A DNA stretch of 62,371 bases, from NCBI GenBank assembly GCA_002427105.1, contig DIPM01000019.1, positions 1-62,371 on the forward strand, given 5' to 3'. The stretch is from Marinilabiliaceae bacterium UBA5488 (GTDB taxonomy: Bacteria; Bacteroidota; Bacteroidia; Bacteroidales; Marinilabiliaceae). Positions 1 through 8,032 of the stretch are shown one piece after another (the stretch's first letter is position 1; each line of letters begins with the position of its first letter). A program made the position numbers and the translations under genes. The notes under the pieces were generated by a model that did no database searches, was not told where the DNA came from, and saw only the letters and a list, made by a program, of their open reading frames with translations.

Positions 1-30
1 AGTTCCCTTTGCCTACTCGACTAAGGAACC

Positions 31-41
31 GTTGTGTGGCA
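31..41. repeat. Inverted 11-mer flanking the first gene (left copy)
   Basis: GTTGTGTGGCA here is the exact reverse complement of TGCCACACAAC at 913-923, just inside the 3' end of the 72-935 gene. The two copies bracket the gene as the outer arms of consecutive integron attC sites would (GTT... at the end of one site, ...AAC at the start of the next). The rest of the left site lies outside or at the edge of the window. Calling it attC is inference; the matching arms are seen directly. Confidence 0.45.
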
Positions 42-71
42 TACCGGCAGACTACAAAACATTGACAAGAC

Positions 72-935
72 ATGGATTTAAAAGACATACAGATACATAT
101 TGACCAAGTGATGAATGAACATAACAATCGGTCGATTCCGAAATTTGAAGGATATTCGCCGTTTGAGATGCACCAGCTTTTACATTTCACATTTGGCAAA
201 GACAGCCCGATTCAATTACAAAAACTAAGTGACTCTGATTACTTAAAGATTCCGATACTTAACCAGATAAAGTATTTAACTGATTTGATTGATAAAACCG
301 GAGAAATTAAGCTGACAAAAATGGGCTTTTTGCCAACAAAGATTGTTTCAGCTATTTATGAGCAAGGATTTTTAAAAGAAGAGTTTATTGAGAAAGGGAT
401 TTCAAAATTGTATAAGGAGACCGATTCCTTAACTATCCATTTAACAAGGATATTAATAGAAATTGGAGGATTGGTAAAAAAGAGAAACGGTAAATTGAGT
501 TTGACGAAAAGCTCAAAAAAGCTACTTGGAGACAATTACGAGTTATTACGATTAATATTAATGACATTTGCCACAAAATTCAATTGGGCATACAACGATG
601 GTTATGGAGATAACCAAATCGGTCAACTTGGATACGGTTTTTCGTTGATTTTACTCTCAAAATATGGACAAGAAAAGCGGTTGGATTCCTTTTATTCTGA
701 GAAATATTTTAAAGCATTTCCACAACTACTGGATTCTGTTGAGCCTAATTATGGGACATTAGAGAAATATACGACTAATTGTTATTCTGCTCGGACTTTT
801 GATAGATTTTTGGATTATTTCGGTTTGATAAAGATTGAGGAGGAGGGAAAAAGACTTGATTCAATTAAACACATTTCAAAAACAGATATTTACGATAGAT
901 TAATAAAATGTATGCCACACAACACGCGGTCATAA
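72..935 (+). CDS. Hypothetical protein, probable mobile-cassette cargo
   Basis: A 287-residue protein I cannot assign to a family. It has no signal peptide, no clear membrane segment and no recognisable catalytic motif. It is rich in Lys, Leu and Ile, with mixed alpha/beta character; residues 150-250 contain aromatic-rich stretches (NWAYNDGYGD, GQLGYGFSLI). It starts at ATG 72. The last residues (PHNTRS) are encoded by the flanking inverted repeat, so the C-terminus is supplied by the repeat rather than by the ancestral gene. It is AT-rich compared with the housekeeping genes further on. It stands alone, and its neighbours give no functional clue. Confidence 0.6.
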   Translation: MDLKDIQIHIDQVMNEHNNRSIPKFEGYSPFEMHQLLHFTFGKDSPIQLQKLSDSDYLKIPILNQIKYLTDLIDKTGEIKLTKMGFLPTKIVSAIYEQGFLKEEFIEKGISKLYKETDSLTIHLTRILIEIGGLVKKRNGKLSLTKSSKKLLGDNYELLRLILMTFATKFNWAYNDGYGDNQIGQLGYGFSLILLSKYGQEKRLDSFYSEKYFKAFPQLLDSVEPNYGTLEKYTTNCYSARTFDRFLDYFGLIKIEEEGKRLDSIKHISKTDIYDRLIKCMPHNTRS

Positions 936-953
936 GTAATGCGGGGTGATGTG
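913..953. repeat. attC-like imperfect palindrome
   Basis: About 41 bases begin TGCCACACAAC and end GGTGATGTGGTA, so the outer arms pair imperfectly around a centre holding CGCGG...GCGGG. The left arm is the exact inverse of 31-41. The fold resembles a very short attC site, but it is shorter than classical sites and the right arm is degenerate. It overlaps the stop codon of the upstream gene. It could equally be a generic Bacteroidota intergenic hairpin repeat. Confidence 0.4.
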
Positions 954-1080
954 GTAATTTGAACATGAGGGCATTTAATAAGCATAGCAGCGGTTTGATA
1001 GGTGAGAGCTTCAAGATCGCGGTCTCCGCATATTGTAATCATTTGTGCATCATGCAAAGGAAATGCACTGCTGACAAAAA

Positions 1081-1617
1081 ATGAAACCTATGCAAATATT
1101 GAAAATCAATCATATAGACAATCGTCATGATAGAAAACTCACAATAATGATTTTCGTAGAAGGAACGATTTTGGGGCCAAGTCGATTGATAGATCATTTC
1201 CGTCATGCCAAATATATCCCTATAGGAAATTGTGTTAATAAAATCAACCGTTGGAGCAACGAAGGCGCCAGCATTCTTTTTATGACCTATGTGAAAAAAG
1301 AATCTTCGGTGGAGGCAGCCAAAAGAATATTATTAAAATTTGGGTTTCCGGGACATAATTTATACCACCGCACAAAGGGAGAAAAATATAAAGACATAGT
1401 CGAAGATGTCAAGTCCGATATATTGATAGAAGATGACTGTAAAAGCATTGGTGGCAAGTGGCAAATGTCAATCACGTATGTTAATAAAAACATCAAAGAC
1501 AAGATAAAATCTATTGTGGTAAAGGAATATAAAGGTATTGATTTATTGCCAGACAATTTGACTGAATTGATGAATTATGAAAGTAATTCAGCATATTTAT
1601 CAATTCCTGTGCAGTAA
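1081..1617 (+). CDS. HAD-superfamily-like protein lacking the usual Asp nucleophile
   Basis: A 178-residue cytosolic protein. The motif layout resembles a small HAD hydrolase: a hydrophobic strand ending FVEGT (25-29) where motif I should read DxDGT, a strand ending FMTY (67-70) like motif II, Lys102/Lys104 near motif III, and ILIEDD (114-119) as motif IV. Phe25 and Glu27 replace the nucleophile and acid/base Asp, so normal phosphatase activity looks unlikely. Domain membership is inferred from motif spacing only. It starts at ATG 1081; a second Met lies at residue 4. It stands alone after the cassette-like repeat and may belong to the same mobile region. Confidence 0.55.
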   Translation: MKPMQILKINHIDNRHDRKLTIMIFVEGTILGPSRLIDHFRHAKYIPIGNCVNKINRWSNEGASILFMTYVKKESSVEAAKRILLKFGFPGHNLYHRTKGEKYKDIVEDVKSDILIEDDCKSIGGKWQMSITYVNKNIKDKIKSIVVKEYKGIDLLPDNLTELMNYESNSAYLSIPVQ

Positions 1618-1701
1618 CAAACTCCAATATGTTGGGGCTTAAGCTGCTTTAAAAAGCTGCTTATTTCGGAATGTTGGGCCTGTTTACAATTCATTTACAC
1701 C

Positions 1702-2112
1702 CTAAATATTCCGATGTTTCTCTATAGCTTCCAGAACAAAGGCCGGTGCAGCGCAGGGTTTCCAGTCTTCCCTTCTGACAAAAGCCAGGCTTGCTTCTGC
1801 GGTGTTTATTAGTTCGTTTTTTTCATTGTACAGCTCATAGCTAAACCAAATGCGTACGCCTTTGACCGCTGTTAAAGTTGTTTTAACCCTTAGTTTGGCA
1901 TCGTAGCGTGTTGTTTTCAAAAACTTGAATTTCATATCTATTACCGGAAGCATATAACCGGCCTCTTCAACTGAATGGTAAGAAATGCCTATATTTCGGA
2001 ACAATTCCCAACGGGCAGTCTCGTAATATTTTACATAGTTGGCAAGGTGCACAGATCCCATCTGGTCGGTATCGGGGTACATAACCCTGAATGTGTATTC
2101 GTGTTCTATCAT
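1702..2112 (-). CDS. Acyl-CoA thioesterase, hotdog fold (YbgC/FadM type)
   Basis: A 136-residue single hotdog-domain protein of normal family length. The N-terminal signature YPDTDQMGSVHLANYVKYYE contains the catalytic Asp (TDQMG) and the HxxNY segment typical of 4-hydroxybenzoyl-CoA thioesterase-like enzymes. The family hydrolyses acyl-CoA thioesters in the cytosol; which acyl group this one prefers cannot be read from the sequence. It is transcribed alone, divergently from the DUF3467 gene. Confidence 0.85.
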   Translation of the reverse strand: MIEHEYTFRVMYPDTDQMGSVHLANYVKYYETARWELFRNIGISYHSVEEAGYMLPVIDMKFKFLKTTRYDAKLRVKTTLTAVKGVRIWFSYELYNEKNELINTAEASLAFVRREDWKPCAAPAFVLEAIEKHRNI

Positions 2113-2438
2113 AGTCTGTTAATTTATTCTTACTCGTTTTTTTAACTTAATTCCATAGAATATCTGCATATTCGAAACTTATGAGAAATGGTAAGATCGT
2201 TATTTTTTTTGATACTATTGCGAATCTTCAATTCATAGTATGCACATTCTTTATTTCAACTTAATCGGTTTAACTGGTCTGAGCTTTGTAGGTGCTGTAA
2301 TCATAATTCGGCTATTTCTTTTGGGATAGACATTTTATAAGTCTTATGGTTTTAATTGTGGGGAAAATCGTAATATTGTTGTAAATGCCGATTAATAAGA
2401 CTCAGGCAGTATAAACTCTTAGTAATAACAAAATACCA
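2113..2438. other. Intergenic region between divergent genes
   Basis: 326 bases with no credible gene. It must carry the divergent promoters of the thioesterase and of the DUF3467-NamZ-GH3 group, but I found no clean TAnnTTTG element. TAATATTG near 2371 is a one-mismatch candidate for the rightward promoter. I see no strong hairpin. Confidence 0.5.
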
Positions 2439-2759
2439 ATGGAAGATCAAAAGAAAAACCAACAGCTAAAGATTGAACTTAACGAAGAGATAGGGCAGGG
2501 GATATACTCCAATCTGGCAATAATAAGCCATTCTCCCTCAGAGTTTGTGATTGATTTTATTCGTGTGATGCCCGGTGTTCCGAAGGCGCAGGTTAAGTCG
2601 AGAATTGTTTTAACTCCGGAACATGCCAAAAGGCTTCTTGGTGCCTTGAAGGACAATATTACTCGCTACGAGAAGCAGTTTGGAGCGGTAAAGGATATTA
2701 AAGAGGGGCCAGCAGGTTTCAACCCCATGGCCTTTGGTGCGCCTGGAGGTCAGGCTTAA
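2439..2759 (+). CDS. DUF3467 family protein
   Basis: A 106-residue protein matching DUF3467 along its length: an N-terminal beta strand (IELNEEIGQGIYSNLA), then HSPSEFVIDFIRVMPG, then a helical RIVLTPEHAKRLLGALKDN segment and a Gly/Pro-rich tail. The family is widespread in Bacteroidota and has no established function. It starts 11 bases before the NamZ gene and so is probably cotranscribed with the two wall-hydrolase genes, though it is cytosolic and need not share their role. Confidence 0.88.
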   Translation: MEDQKKNQQLKIELNEEIGQGIYSNLAIISHSPSEFVIDFIRVMPGVPKAQVKSRIVLTPEHAKRLLGALKDNITRYEKQFGAVKDIKEGPAGFNPMAFGAPGGQA

Positions 2760-2770
2760 ATTTTTAGCGT

Positions 2771-3949
2771 ATGAGTTTCAGGGTCAGATTGACATGGTGT
2801 TTCTTGCCGTTTGTTATGATATTGTCGGCATCAAAAGTTGTGGGTGAGAATGTGAGCTTGCAAACCGGCGCTGAGCTTACAGAGGAGTGGTTGCCCATTT
2901 TAGAGGGACAGAGAGTAGGTCTTTTGGTCAACCATACTTCTCAGATTGATGGCCTTCACTTGATTGATACCATGCTTGCCCTTGGCGTGAAGATAGAAAG
3001 GATTTTTGCTCCTGAGCATGGCTTTCGTGGCGATTCGGATGCCGGTGCCTTAATAAAGGATGGAGTTGATGCCGCGAGTGGTATCCCTGTTATTTCGCTT
3101 TATGGAGCGTCTAAAAAGCCTTCTTCGGCTCAGTTGGAAGGTCTCGATGTGATAGTGTTTGATATTCAGGATGTAGGAGTGAGGTTTTATACCTACATTT
3201 CCAGTATGCATTATATGATGGAGGCCTGTGCCGAGAATGGCGTGAAAATGCTGGTTTTCGACCGCCCCAATCCTAATGGCGACTATGTTGACGGCCCTGT
3301 TCTGAAAGACGGCTTTACTTCCTTTGTAGGCATGCATCCCATACCTGTGGTTCACGGCTTAACGGTAGGGGAGCTTGCCCTTATGATAAATGGTGAAGGG
3401 TGGCTGGCCAATGGTGTGAAGTGCGATTTGGAGGTGGTTAAGATGAAAGGCTATACTCATGACCTTTTATATAGTCCTCCGGTTAAGCCTTCACCTAATT
3501 TGCCTAATCTGCTTAGCATCCGACTTTATCCTTCGCTTTGCTTTTTTGAGGGCTCAGATGTCAGTGTTGGCAGGGGAACTGAGCTCCCTTTTCAGGTGAT
3601 TGGATATCCGGATCCTCGTTTTGGAGAGTTTAGTTTTATACCTGTTTCAACTCCAGGAGCAGCTTCAGAGCCATTGCAGCAGGACAGACTTTGCTATGGA
3701 TTAGATTTGCGCGAAACCGAGGGTGTGGACCATCGTTTTAGTTTGAAATACCTTCTTCTGTTTTATAAATTATCGGGCAGGGATGATAACTTTATATCCC
3801 GACCGCGTTTTTTTAATCTTCTTGCCGGCAGCGAGCGGCTGGCACAGCAGATTGTTCAGGGGCTGAGTGAGGAGGAAATAAGGGCGTCATGGCGCCAAGA
3901 GCTTGAAGAATATTGTATTATGCGTTGCAACTATCTGTTATATCCTTAA
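2771..3949 (+). CDS. namZ: Exo-beta-N-acetylmuramidase NamZ family (DUF1343)
   Basis: A 392-residue protein with a signal peptide (about 1-25), so secreted or periplasmic. It carries family motifs FAPEHGFRGD (79-88), DVGVRFYTY and, further on, VGRGTELPFQ. Characterised NamZ proteins remove terminal MurNAc from the non-reducing end of peptidoglycan fragments. The next gene, 11 bases downstream, encodes a GH3 enzyme of the kind that removes terminal GlcNAc, so together they could strip glycan strands sugar by sugar. Length and motifs are normal. The substrate is inferred from the family and the pairing. Confidence 0.85.
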   Translation: MSFRVRLTWCFLPFVMILSASKVVGENVSLQTGAELTEEWLPILEGQRVGLLVNHTSQIDGLHLIDTMLALGVKIERIFAPEHGFRGDSDAGALIKDGVDAASGIPVISLYGASKKPSSAQLEGLDVIVFDIQDVGVRFYTYISSMHYMMEACAENGVKMLVFDRPNPNGDYVDGPVLKDGFTSFVGMHPIPVVHGLTVGELALMINGEGWLANGVKCDLEVVKMKGYTHDLLYSPPVKPSPNLPNLLSIRLYPSLCFFEGSDVSVGRGTELPFQVIGYPDPRFGEFSFIPVSTPGAASEPLQQDRLCYGLDLRETEGVDHRFSLKYLLLFYKLSGRDDNFISRPRFFNLLAGSERLAQQIVQGLSEEEIRASWRQELEEYCIMRCNYLLYP

Positions 3950-3960
3950 ATGAGTGGATT

Positions 3961-5697
3961 ATGAGAAGTTCTCTTTTTACGATTATTGCTTTATCTGTAT
4001 TTATACTCTTCACCTATTCGCATGAAACACGCATGGTGAAGGATGAGTGGCTTGATGAGCCCCTCAGTGTCGCTGCAATTTATGATTCTGCAAGTGTATG
4101 GGTCGATTCAGTGTATTCCTCATTGAGTAACAGGGAGAAGATAGCTCAGCTGTTTTGGCTCACCGTAGATCCGGTTGATGACCGGCTTGCCTATAATAAA
4201 ATCAGAGACTTGATTGAGGATTATCAGCCGGGTGGCGTCTTGTTCTTAAGCATTAAGGCTGAAAGGCTTGTTGAAGCAATAAATGATTTACAGTCAGTTT
4301 CTAAGCTCCCTCTATTGGTCTCGCTTGATGCTGAACATGGAGTGGCGATGCGGATAAAAGAGGCGGTAGAATTTCCTCGTGCAATGACTCTTGGCGCCAT
4401 TCGCAATGATACACTTATCTATGAGATGGGACTTGAAATAGCGCGACAGTTTGCAATTCTGGGCCTTCATGTAAATATGGCCCCGGTGGCTGATGTGAAT
4501 AACAATCCTGCCAATCCGGTGATAGGCATGAGGTCATTTGGAGAAGATCCTGCTAATGTGTCGCGGAAGTCAGTTGCCTATATGCAAGGACTGCAGGATG
4601 GCGGCATAATGGCTGTTGGTAAGCATTTCCCGGGTCATGGTGATACCGATACAGATTCTCACCTGGCTCTTCCGCTTGTCAATCACTCGCGCGAGCAGCT
4701 CGACTCGGCTGATTTAGTGCCATTCAGGGCATTGATAGAGGCCGGTATTTGGGGGATTATGACGGCTCATATTGAAGTGCCGGCTCTGGAAAGTAAGAAA
4801 GGTGTTCCGGCAAGCTTTTCAGACAAAGTAGTTGAAGGCCTGTTGCGCGATGAGCTTGGTTTTGAAGGCTTAATCATTACAGATGCGGTTAATATGCAAG
4901 GCGCAAAAGTGATGGGCAAAGCGGGCGAGATTGACGCCAAGGCGCTGATTGCAGGTAATGATATTGTTGAGTTTAGCGAAAACCTACCTGCTGCCATTGC
5001 AGCCGTGGAAAGCGCTATTTCAGACAGTCTTATTAGTTGGAGGGATATAGAAAGGAAATGCAGGAGGTCATTGGCCTTCAAATATTGGCTGATTGAGCGG
5101 CGTGTTGAGACCGATGTTGATGCGGATAAATTAGTTGAAAGCATCAATTCGGATGAAGCTCTGTCTCTTAACCAAAGGCTCTACAATTCAGCCGTAACCG
5201 TATTGAAAAACGAAGATGCTTTTTTCTCAATGAGTGAAATCCCGGTGAATTATGCATCTGTGATTTTGGGTCAGGCTCCTGAGTTGGAAGCTTATTATAG
5301 AAACAAAGATATCCCCGTGTATATTCTCCCCTTGAATGATAATCAGGCTTTTATGGCTTCAATAGAGCGCCTTTCTCAATATGTTGGATATGTTGTAGTT
5401 GTTGCAGATTCCAATTGGGGTCGAAGGGCTGTCAACTCCTCCGCCCGGTCGATGTTAGCAAAGCTTCTTGGCAAAGAGAATTCACTGTTTGTTTATTTAG
5501 GCATGCCTTATCATCTTTCCGCCTGGAAGGAGGCCAAAAACGCCAGGGGAGTGGTGATGAGCTATCAAAACAATGAAGCAGCGCGACAGGCTATTGTAAG
5601 TTTTCTGAGCCGGGAAATAGGCGCAGACGGGCTTTTGCCTGTAACTATTAATGGCTGGTATCCTGCGGGTAGTGGAATTGTGGTGGAATATAAGTAA
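3961..5697 (+). CDS. Glycoside hydrolase family 3, NagZ-like beta-N-acetylhexosaminidase
   Basis: 578 residues when started at ATG 3961, which gives a signal-anchor (MRSSLFTIIALSVFILFTYS); an upstream start at 3913 would overlap namZ and precede the signal. The GH3 catalytic domain (about 40-390) has KHFPGHGDTDTDSH (from Lys221), holding the His/Asp dyad typical of NagZ-type enzymes, and GLIITDAVNMQGA with the probable nucleophile Asp308. A C-terminal GH3-like alpha/beta domain follows. Many Bacteroidota homologues carry an extra beta-lactamase-like serine hydrolase domain; this one ends without it. The likely role is release of GlcNAc from wall fragments together with the upstream NamZ protein. 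Confidence 0.85.
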   Translation: MRSSLFTIIALSVFILFTYSHETRMVKDEWLDEPLSVAAIYDSASVWVDSVYSSLSNREKIAQLFWLTVDPVDDRLAYNKIRDLIEDYQPGGVLFLSIKAERLVEAINDLQSVSKLPLLVSLDAEHGVAMRIKEAVEFPRAMTLGAIRNDTLIYEMGLEIARQFAILGLHVNMAPVADVNNNPANPVIGMRSFGEDPANVSRKSVAYMQGLQDGGIMAVGKHFPGHGDTDTDSHLALPLVNHSREQLDSADLVPFRALIEAGIWGIMTAHIEVPALESKKGVPASFSDKVVEGLLRDELGFEGLIITDAVNMQGAKVMGKAGEIDAKALIAGNDIVEFSENLPAAIAAVESAISDSLISWRDIERKCRRSLAFKYWLIERRVETDVDADKLVESINSDEALSLNQRLYNSAVTVLKNEDAFFSMSEIPVNYASVILGQAPELEAYYRNKDIPVYILPLNDNQAFMASIERLSQYVGYVVVVADSNWGRRAVNSSARSMLAKLLGKENSLFVYLGMPYHLSAWKEAKNARGVVMSYQNNEAARQAIVSFLSREIGADGLLPVTINGWYPAGSGIVVEYK

Positions 5698-5699
5698 AG

Positions 5700-5736
5700 A
5701 CGCATGATAGTTAGTCTATACTATCATGCGCCTTTT
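5700..5736. terminator. Bidirectional rho-independent terminator
   Basis: A perfect 11-bp stem (CGCATGATAGT at 5701-5711 with its complement at 5720-5730) is followed by CCTTTT. On the other strand the hairpin is followed by TCTTTACTT. It sits in the 46-base gap between the convergent GH3 and beta-helix genes and should serve both. Confidence 0.85.
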
Positions 5737-5743
5737 ACATCAA

Positions 5744-7606
5744 TCAATTATTGAAGCGGGCACCAACGTAGGGCTTTTGCTTCTTTGATAATTTTAGCAA
5801 GGAGCGAATATCGGCGGGTATTTGAGTTGCTGCTTTGTGACCGGGGAAGCCTGGCAGAAGGCTGAACTCTCCGTTGAACTCACCCTTAAACACAGGGATT
5901 CCGGCATAACTATATTCCAGACTTTGTGATTCATATTTTGAAAAGTCGCTACGGAAGTCTGCCAAAGTGGTATATCCCTTTTGGCAATTATCACTTCCCC
6001 CGACCGGGCTCCAGAAGAGCATGGGAGTCTTTGATAAGGTGTTTTTCACATAGACGTTGCCGTTCATAGATTTAAGCGGAGAGTCTTTTAGCCTGTCACA
6101 TAGTTCAGGCGATTGCCAAACATTAACAAAGGGTCGGATAGACTCTTTGTTGGCCACAAAGAGGTTGTTCACGAGTAAATGATCGTAACGTTTATCCACA
6201 TCAGGTCCTGAGGCAGGGTGCCAGCCAAAATGATCGCCTTCAGCACTTCGCGGTGTGCGGGCAAAAGTGACAGCAGTATTAACGAAAGTGTTTTGATAAA
6301 CTTCGGCACCCGAGCTGTTAAGTATGAATACTCCCTGATCGCAGTCAATAAACTCATTACCGGCAACAGTAACCCCTTTGGATATTTCAAAGAAGAAGGC
6401 TATATCGCCCGACCACGGTGATTCCGGACTAAACTTTGCTTCGGGGCTGCCAATGTTTTGCATAAGATTGTTAGTGAAAATTCCATCCACATTGCCTACA
6501 TCGTACCAGATACCATTTGAGTTTTGCAAATCCATTACCAGATTGTCGTTACATACAACGCGATAGCACTGGTTAAAAATCTTCACGGCAGCCGGGAAAT
6601 AGCCAGTGATATTCTCGATATTGTTGCGTGTGAAGATGTTGCGTTCAAGCAGCACATCATTAGAACTGAGAATAAAAACGCCCTCTGTGCTTGTGTCACT
6701 AACCTTACAGTTGCGCATGGTAAAATTATCGCCGCGAAAATATCCTCCTACCCTTGAGCAGAACGAGATAGTAAGATTTTCTAAGGTTGTACCGCTTATC
6801 CTTTTGCCATGCTCTGTTTCTGCAGAGACCCTCTCAGGATTCGTGCCGTCAAATTCGAAGGCCCGATAAGCATATTGAGTAAAGGTGATGCCGCGAATTA
6901 CGGGTCCTTTCATATCAGAGGCAACTCCGTTCAGCTCGCCGTCAACACGATGGATAGCTACATCAAAGGCTGTGATTTCAATTTTGCTGTCCTGAGGATT
7001 AACCCCGATGTAAATGTTTCCCTTTTGGTAATCTACGAAGAAGTGATTTTCATCAACTTCACCCAACCAGCCGGCAGATTGAAGCAAACGCCCATTTACA
7101 AAAACCATGTCATTGTTAAAACGGTGAACCGGAGTTTCTCTTCCGGCATTATGAAACACCCACCAATCTTCGGGTGCCATCGGGAAAAGCTTGTCCCATT
7201 TAGTGACCCAAAGATTCCGGCCTAAGTCTCTCCATTCTTTAGCTTCCATACTTCCTTTTAGCACGGGTAGCTCATCCTGGTAAGGCTGCATAGTAATGCC
7301 CTGGTTTAAGAGCAAATTGCCGCTATGGTAAACGCCTCCTCTCAAGATGATGGCATCACCGCTTCTTACCTTTTTAAATGCTTCCTCAATGGTTGTGGGA
7401 GCGGAGATAAGAGTTCCGGCTGATTGAGGGTTGCCGTCGGGTGCCACAAAGTAGGTGGTTCCCGGTACTACAGGCAATTCATATTTTTGAGGCACAGGTC
7501 CGTAAGAGCCTCCTGACGGTTGGGCAAAGGCAGGTGTGAAGCAGGCTAAGGCCAGTATGAAAACCGACGACATAGCTGCCTTGTAGAGCTTTTGTAATAA
7601 TACCAT
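5744..7606 (-). CDS. Secreted right-handed parallel beta-helix protein
   Basis: 620 residues with an N-terminal signal peptide ending near AFAQ. The first part (about 45-110) matches the opening of pectin-lyase-like folds: TYFVAPDGNP, then SGDAIILRGGVYH. From about 230 to 490 come repeated short strands with Asn-rich turns (GTTLENLTISFCS, NDVLLERNIFTRNN, GVTVAGNEFIDCDQGVF) typical of a beta-helix. It is probably a polysaccharide lyase, glycosidase or glycan-binding protein acting outside the cell; I cannot identify catalytic residues or substrate. It is convergent with the NamZ-GH3 operon and has no SusC/D-type neighbours. Confidence 0.8.
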   Translation of the reverse strand: MVLLQKLYKAAMSSVFILALACFTPAFAQPSGGSYGPVPQKYELPVVPGTTYFVAPDGNPQSAGTLISAPTTIEEAFKKVRSGDAIILRGGVYHSGNLLLNQGITMQPYQDELPVLKGSMEAKEWRDLGRNLWVTKWDKLFPMAPEDWWVFHNAGRETPVHRFNNDMVFVNGRLLQSAGWLGEVDENHFFVDYQKGNIYIGVNPQDSKIEITAFDVAIHRVDGELNGVASDMKGPVIRGITFTQYAYRAFEFDGTNPERVSAETEHGKRISGTTLENLTISFCSRVGGYFRGDNFTMRNCKVSDTSTEGVFILSSNDVLLERNIFTRNNIENITGYFPAAVKIFNQCYRVVCNDNLVMDLQNSNGIWYDVGNVDGIFTNNLMQNIGSPEAKFSPESPWSGDIAFFFEISKGVTVAGNEFIDCDQGVFILNSSGAEVYQNTFVNTAVTFARTPRSAEGDHFGWHPASGPDVDKRYDHLLVNNLFVANKESIRPFVNVWQSPELCDRLKDSPLKSMNGNVYVKNTLSKTPMLFWSPVGGSDNCQKGYTTLADFRSDFSKYESQSLEYSYAGIPVFKGEFNGEFSLLPGFPGHKAATQIPADIRSLLKLSKKQKPYVGARFNN

Positions 7607-7744
7607 AATGTTTGATTTTATAATGTGAATAATACCTTGGGGTAGCAGGTGTGAAATTTACATTATAAAAATAGCGAAAACTACTGACTTGCCCTCTAAG
7701 CGTGAATTTTTTCATCCAGATTGATGATTTCCTCCACCTTTTAT

Positions 7745-7963
7745 TTATTAATATTGATGTCCGGTAAACATTTCAAAACGACTTAGTTTATAGATTTCTC
7801 ACTTCGCTCGAAATGACAATCAGACATTTAGATTGTTGGAGGGGGTTGGTTGGCGGCTGAGCCGCCAACCAACCCCCTCCAACCTATAAATCCTCAATAG
7901 CGATGTCATTCCGAGCTTTGCGAGGAATCTAATCGCTTTTACCGGACAACAGTGATTTAATAA
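7745..7963. repeat. Nested inverted-repeat element (MITE-like)
   Basis: Three inverted repeats are nested about one centre. The outer arms include TGTCCGGTAAA (7758-7768) and its exact complement (7938-7948), with weaker matching out to TTATTAA (7745-7751) and TTAATAA (7957-7963). The middle arms, 7792-7818 and 7904-7930, match at 21 of 27 positions and resemble the common 'TGTCATTCCGAGC...GAGGAATCT' dispersed repeat. The inner arms, 7835-7858 and 7860-7883, are a perfect 24-bp GC-rich stem with a one-base centre at 7859. There is no coding capacity. It is probably a non-autonomous mobile element or a stack of insertions. Confidence 0.8.
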
Positions 7964-7998
7964 TATGAAACTAGCATAGGGAAGAAGCAAGCTTTAAG

Positions 7999-8032
7999 GT
8001 TCAAAGTTTAGGCTTAGGCCTAAACTTTGAAC
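7999..8032 (-). terminator. Perfect 15-bp hairpin downstream of yidC
   Basis: GTTCAAAGTTTAGGC at 7999-8013 pairs exactly with 8018-8032 around a four-base loop, 14 bases after the yidC stop. On the minus strand it is followed by CTTAAAGC, not a run of T, so it is an imperfect intrinsic terminator or an RNA-stabilising 3' stem. Confidence 0.55.

Noticed and set aside
1640..1670. AAGCTGC direct repeat / weak hairpin after the HAD-like gene
   Set aside because: The pairing is interrupted and there is no T-tract; not strong enough to call a terminator.
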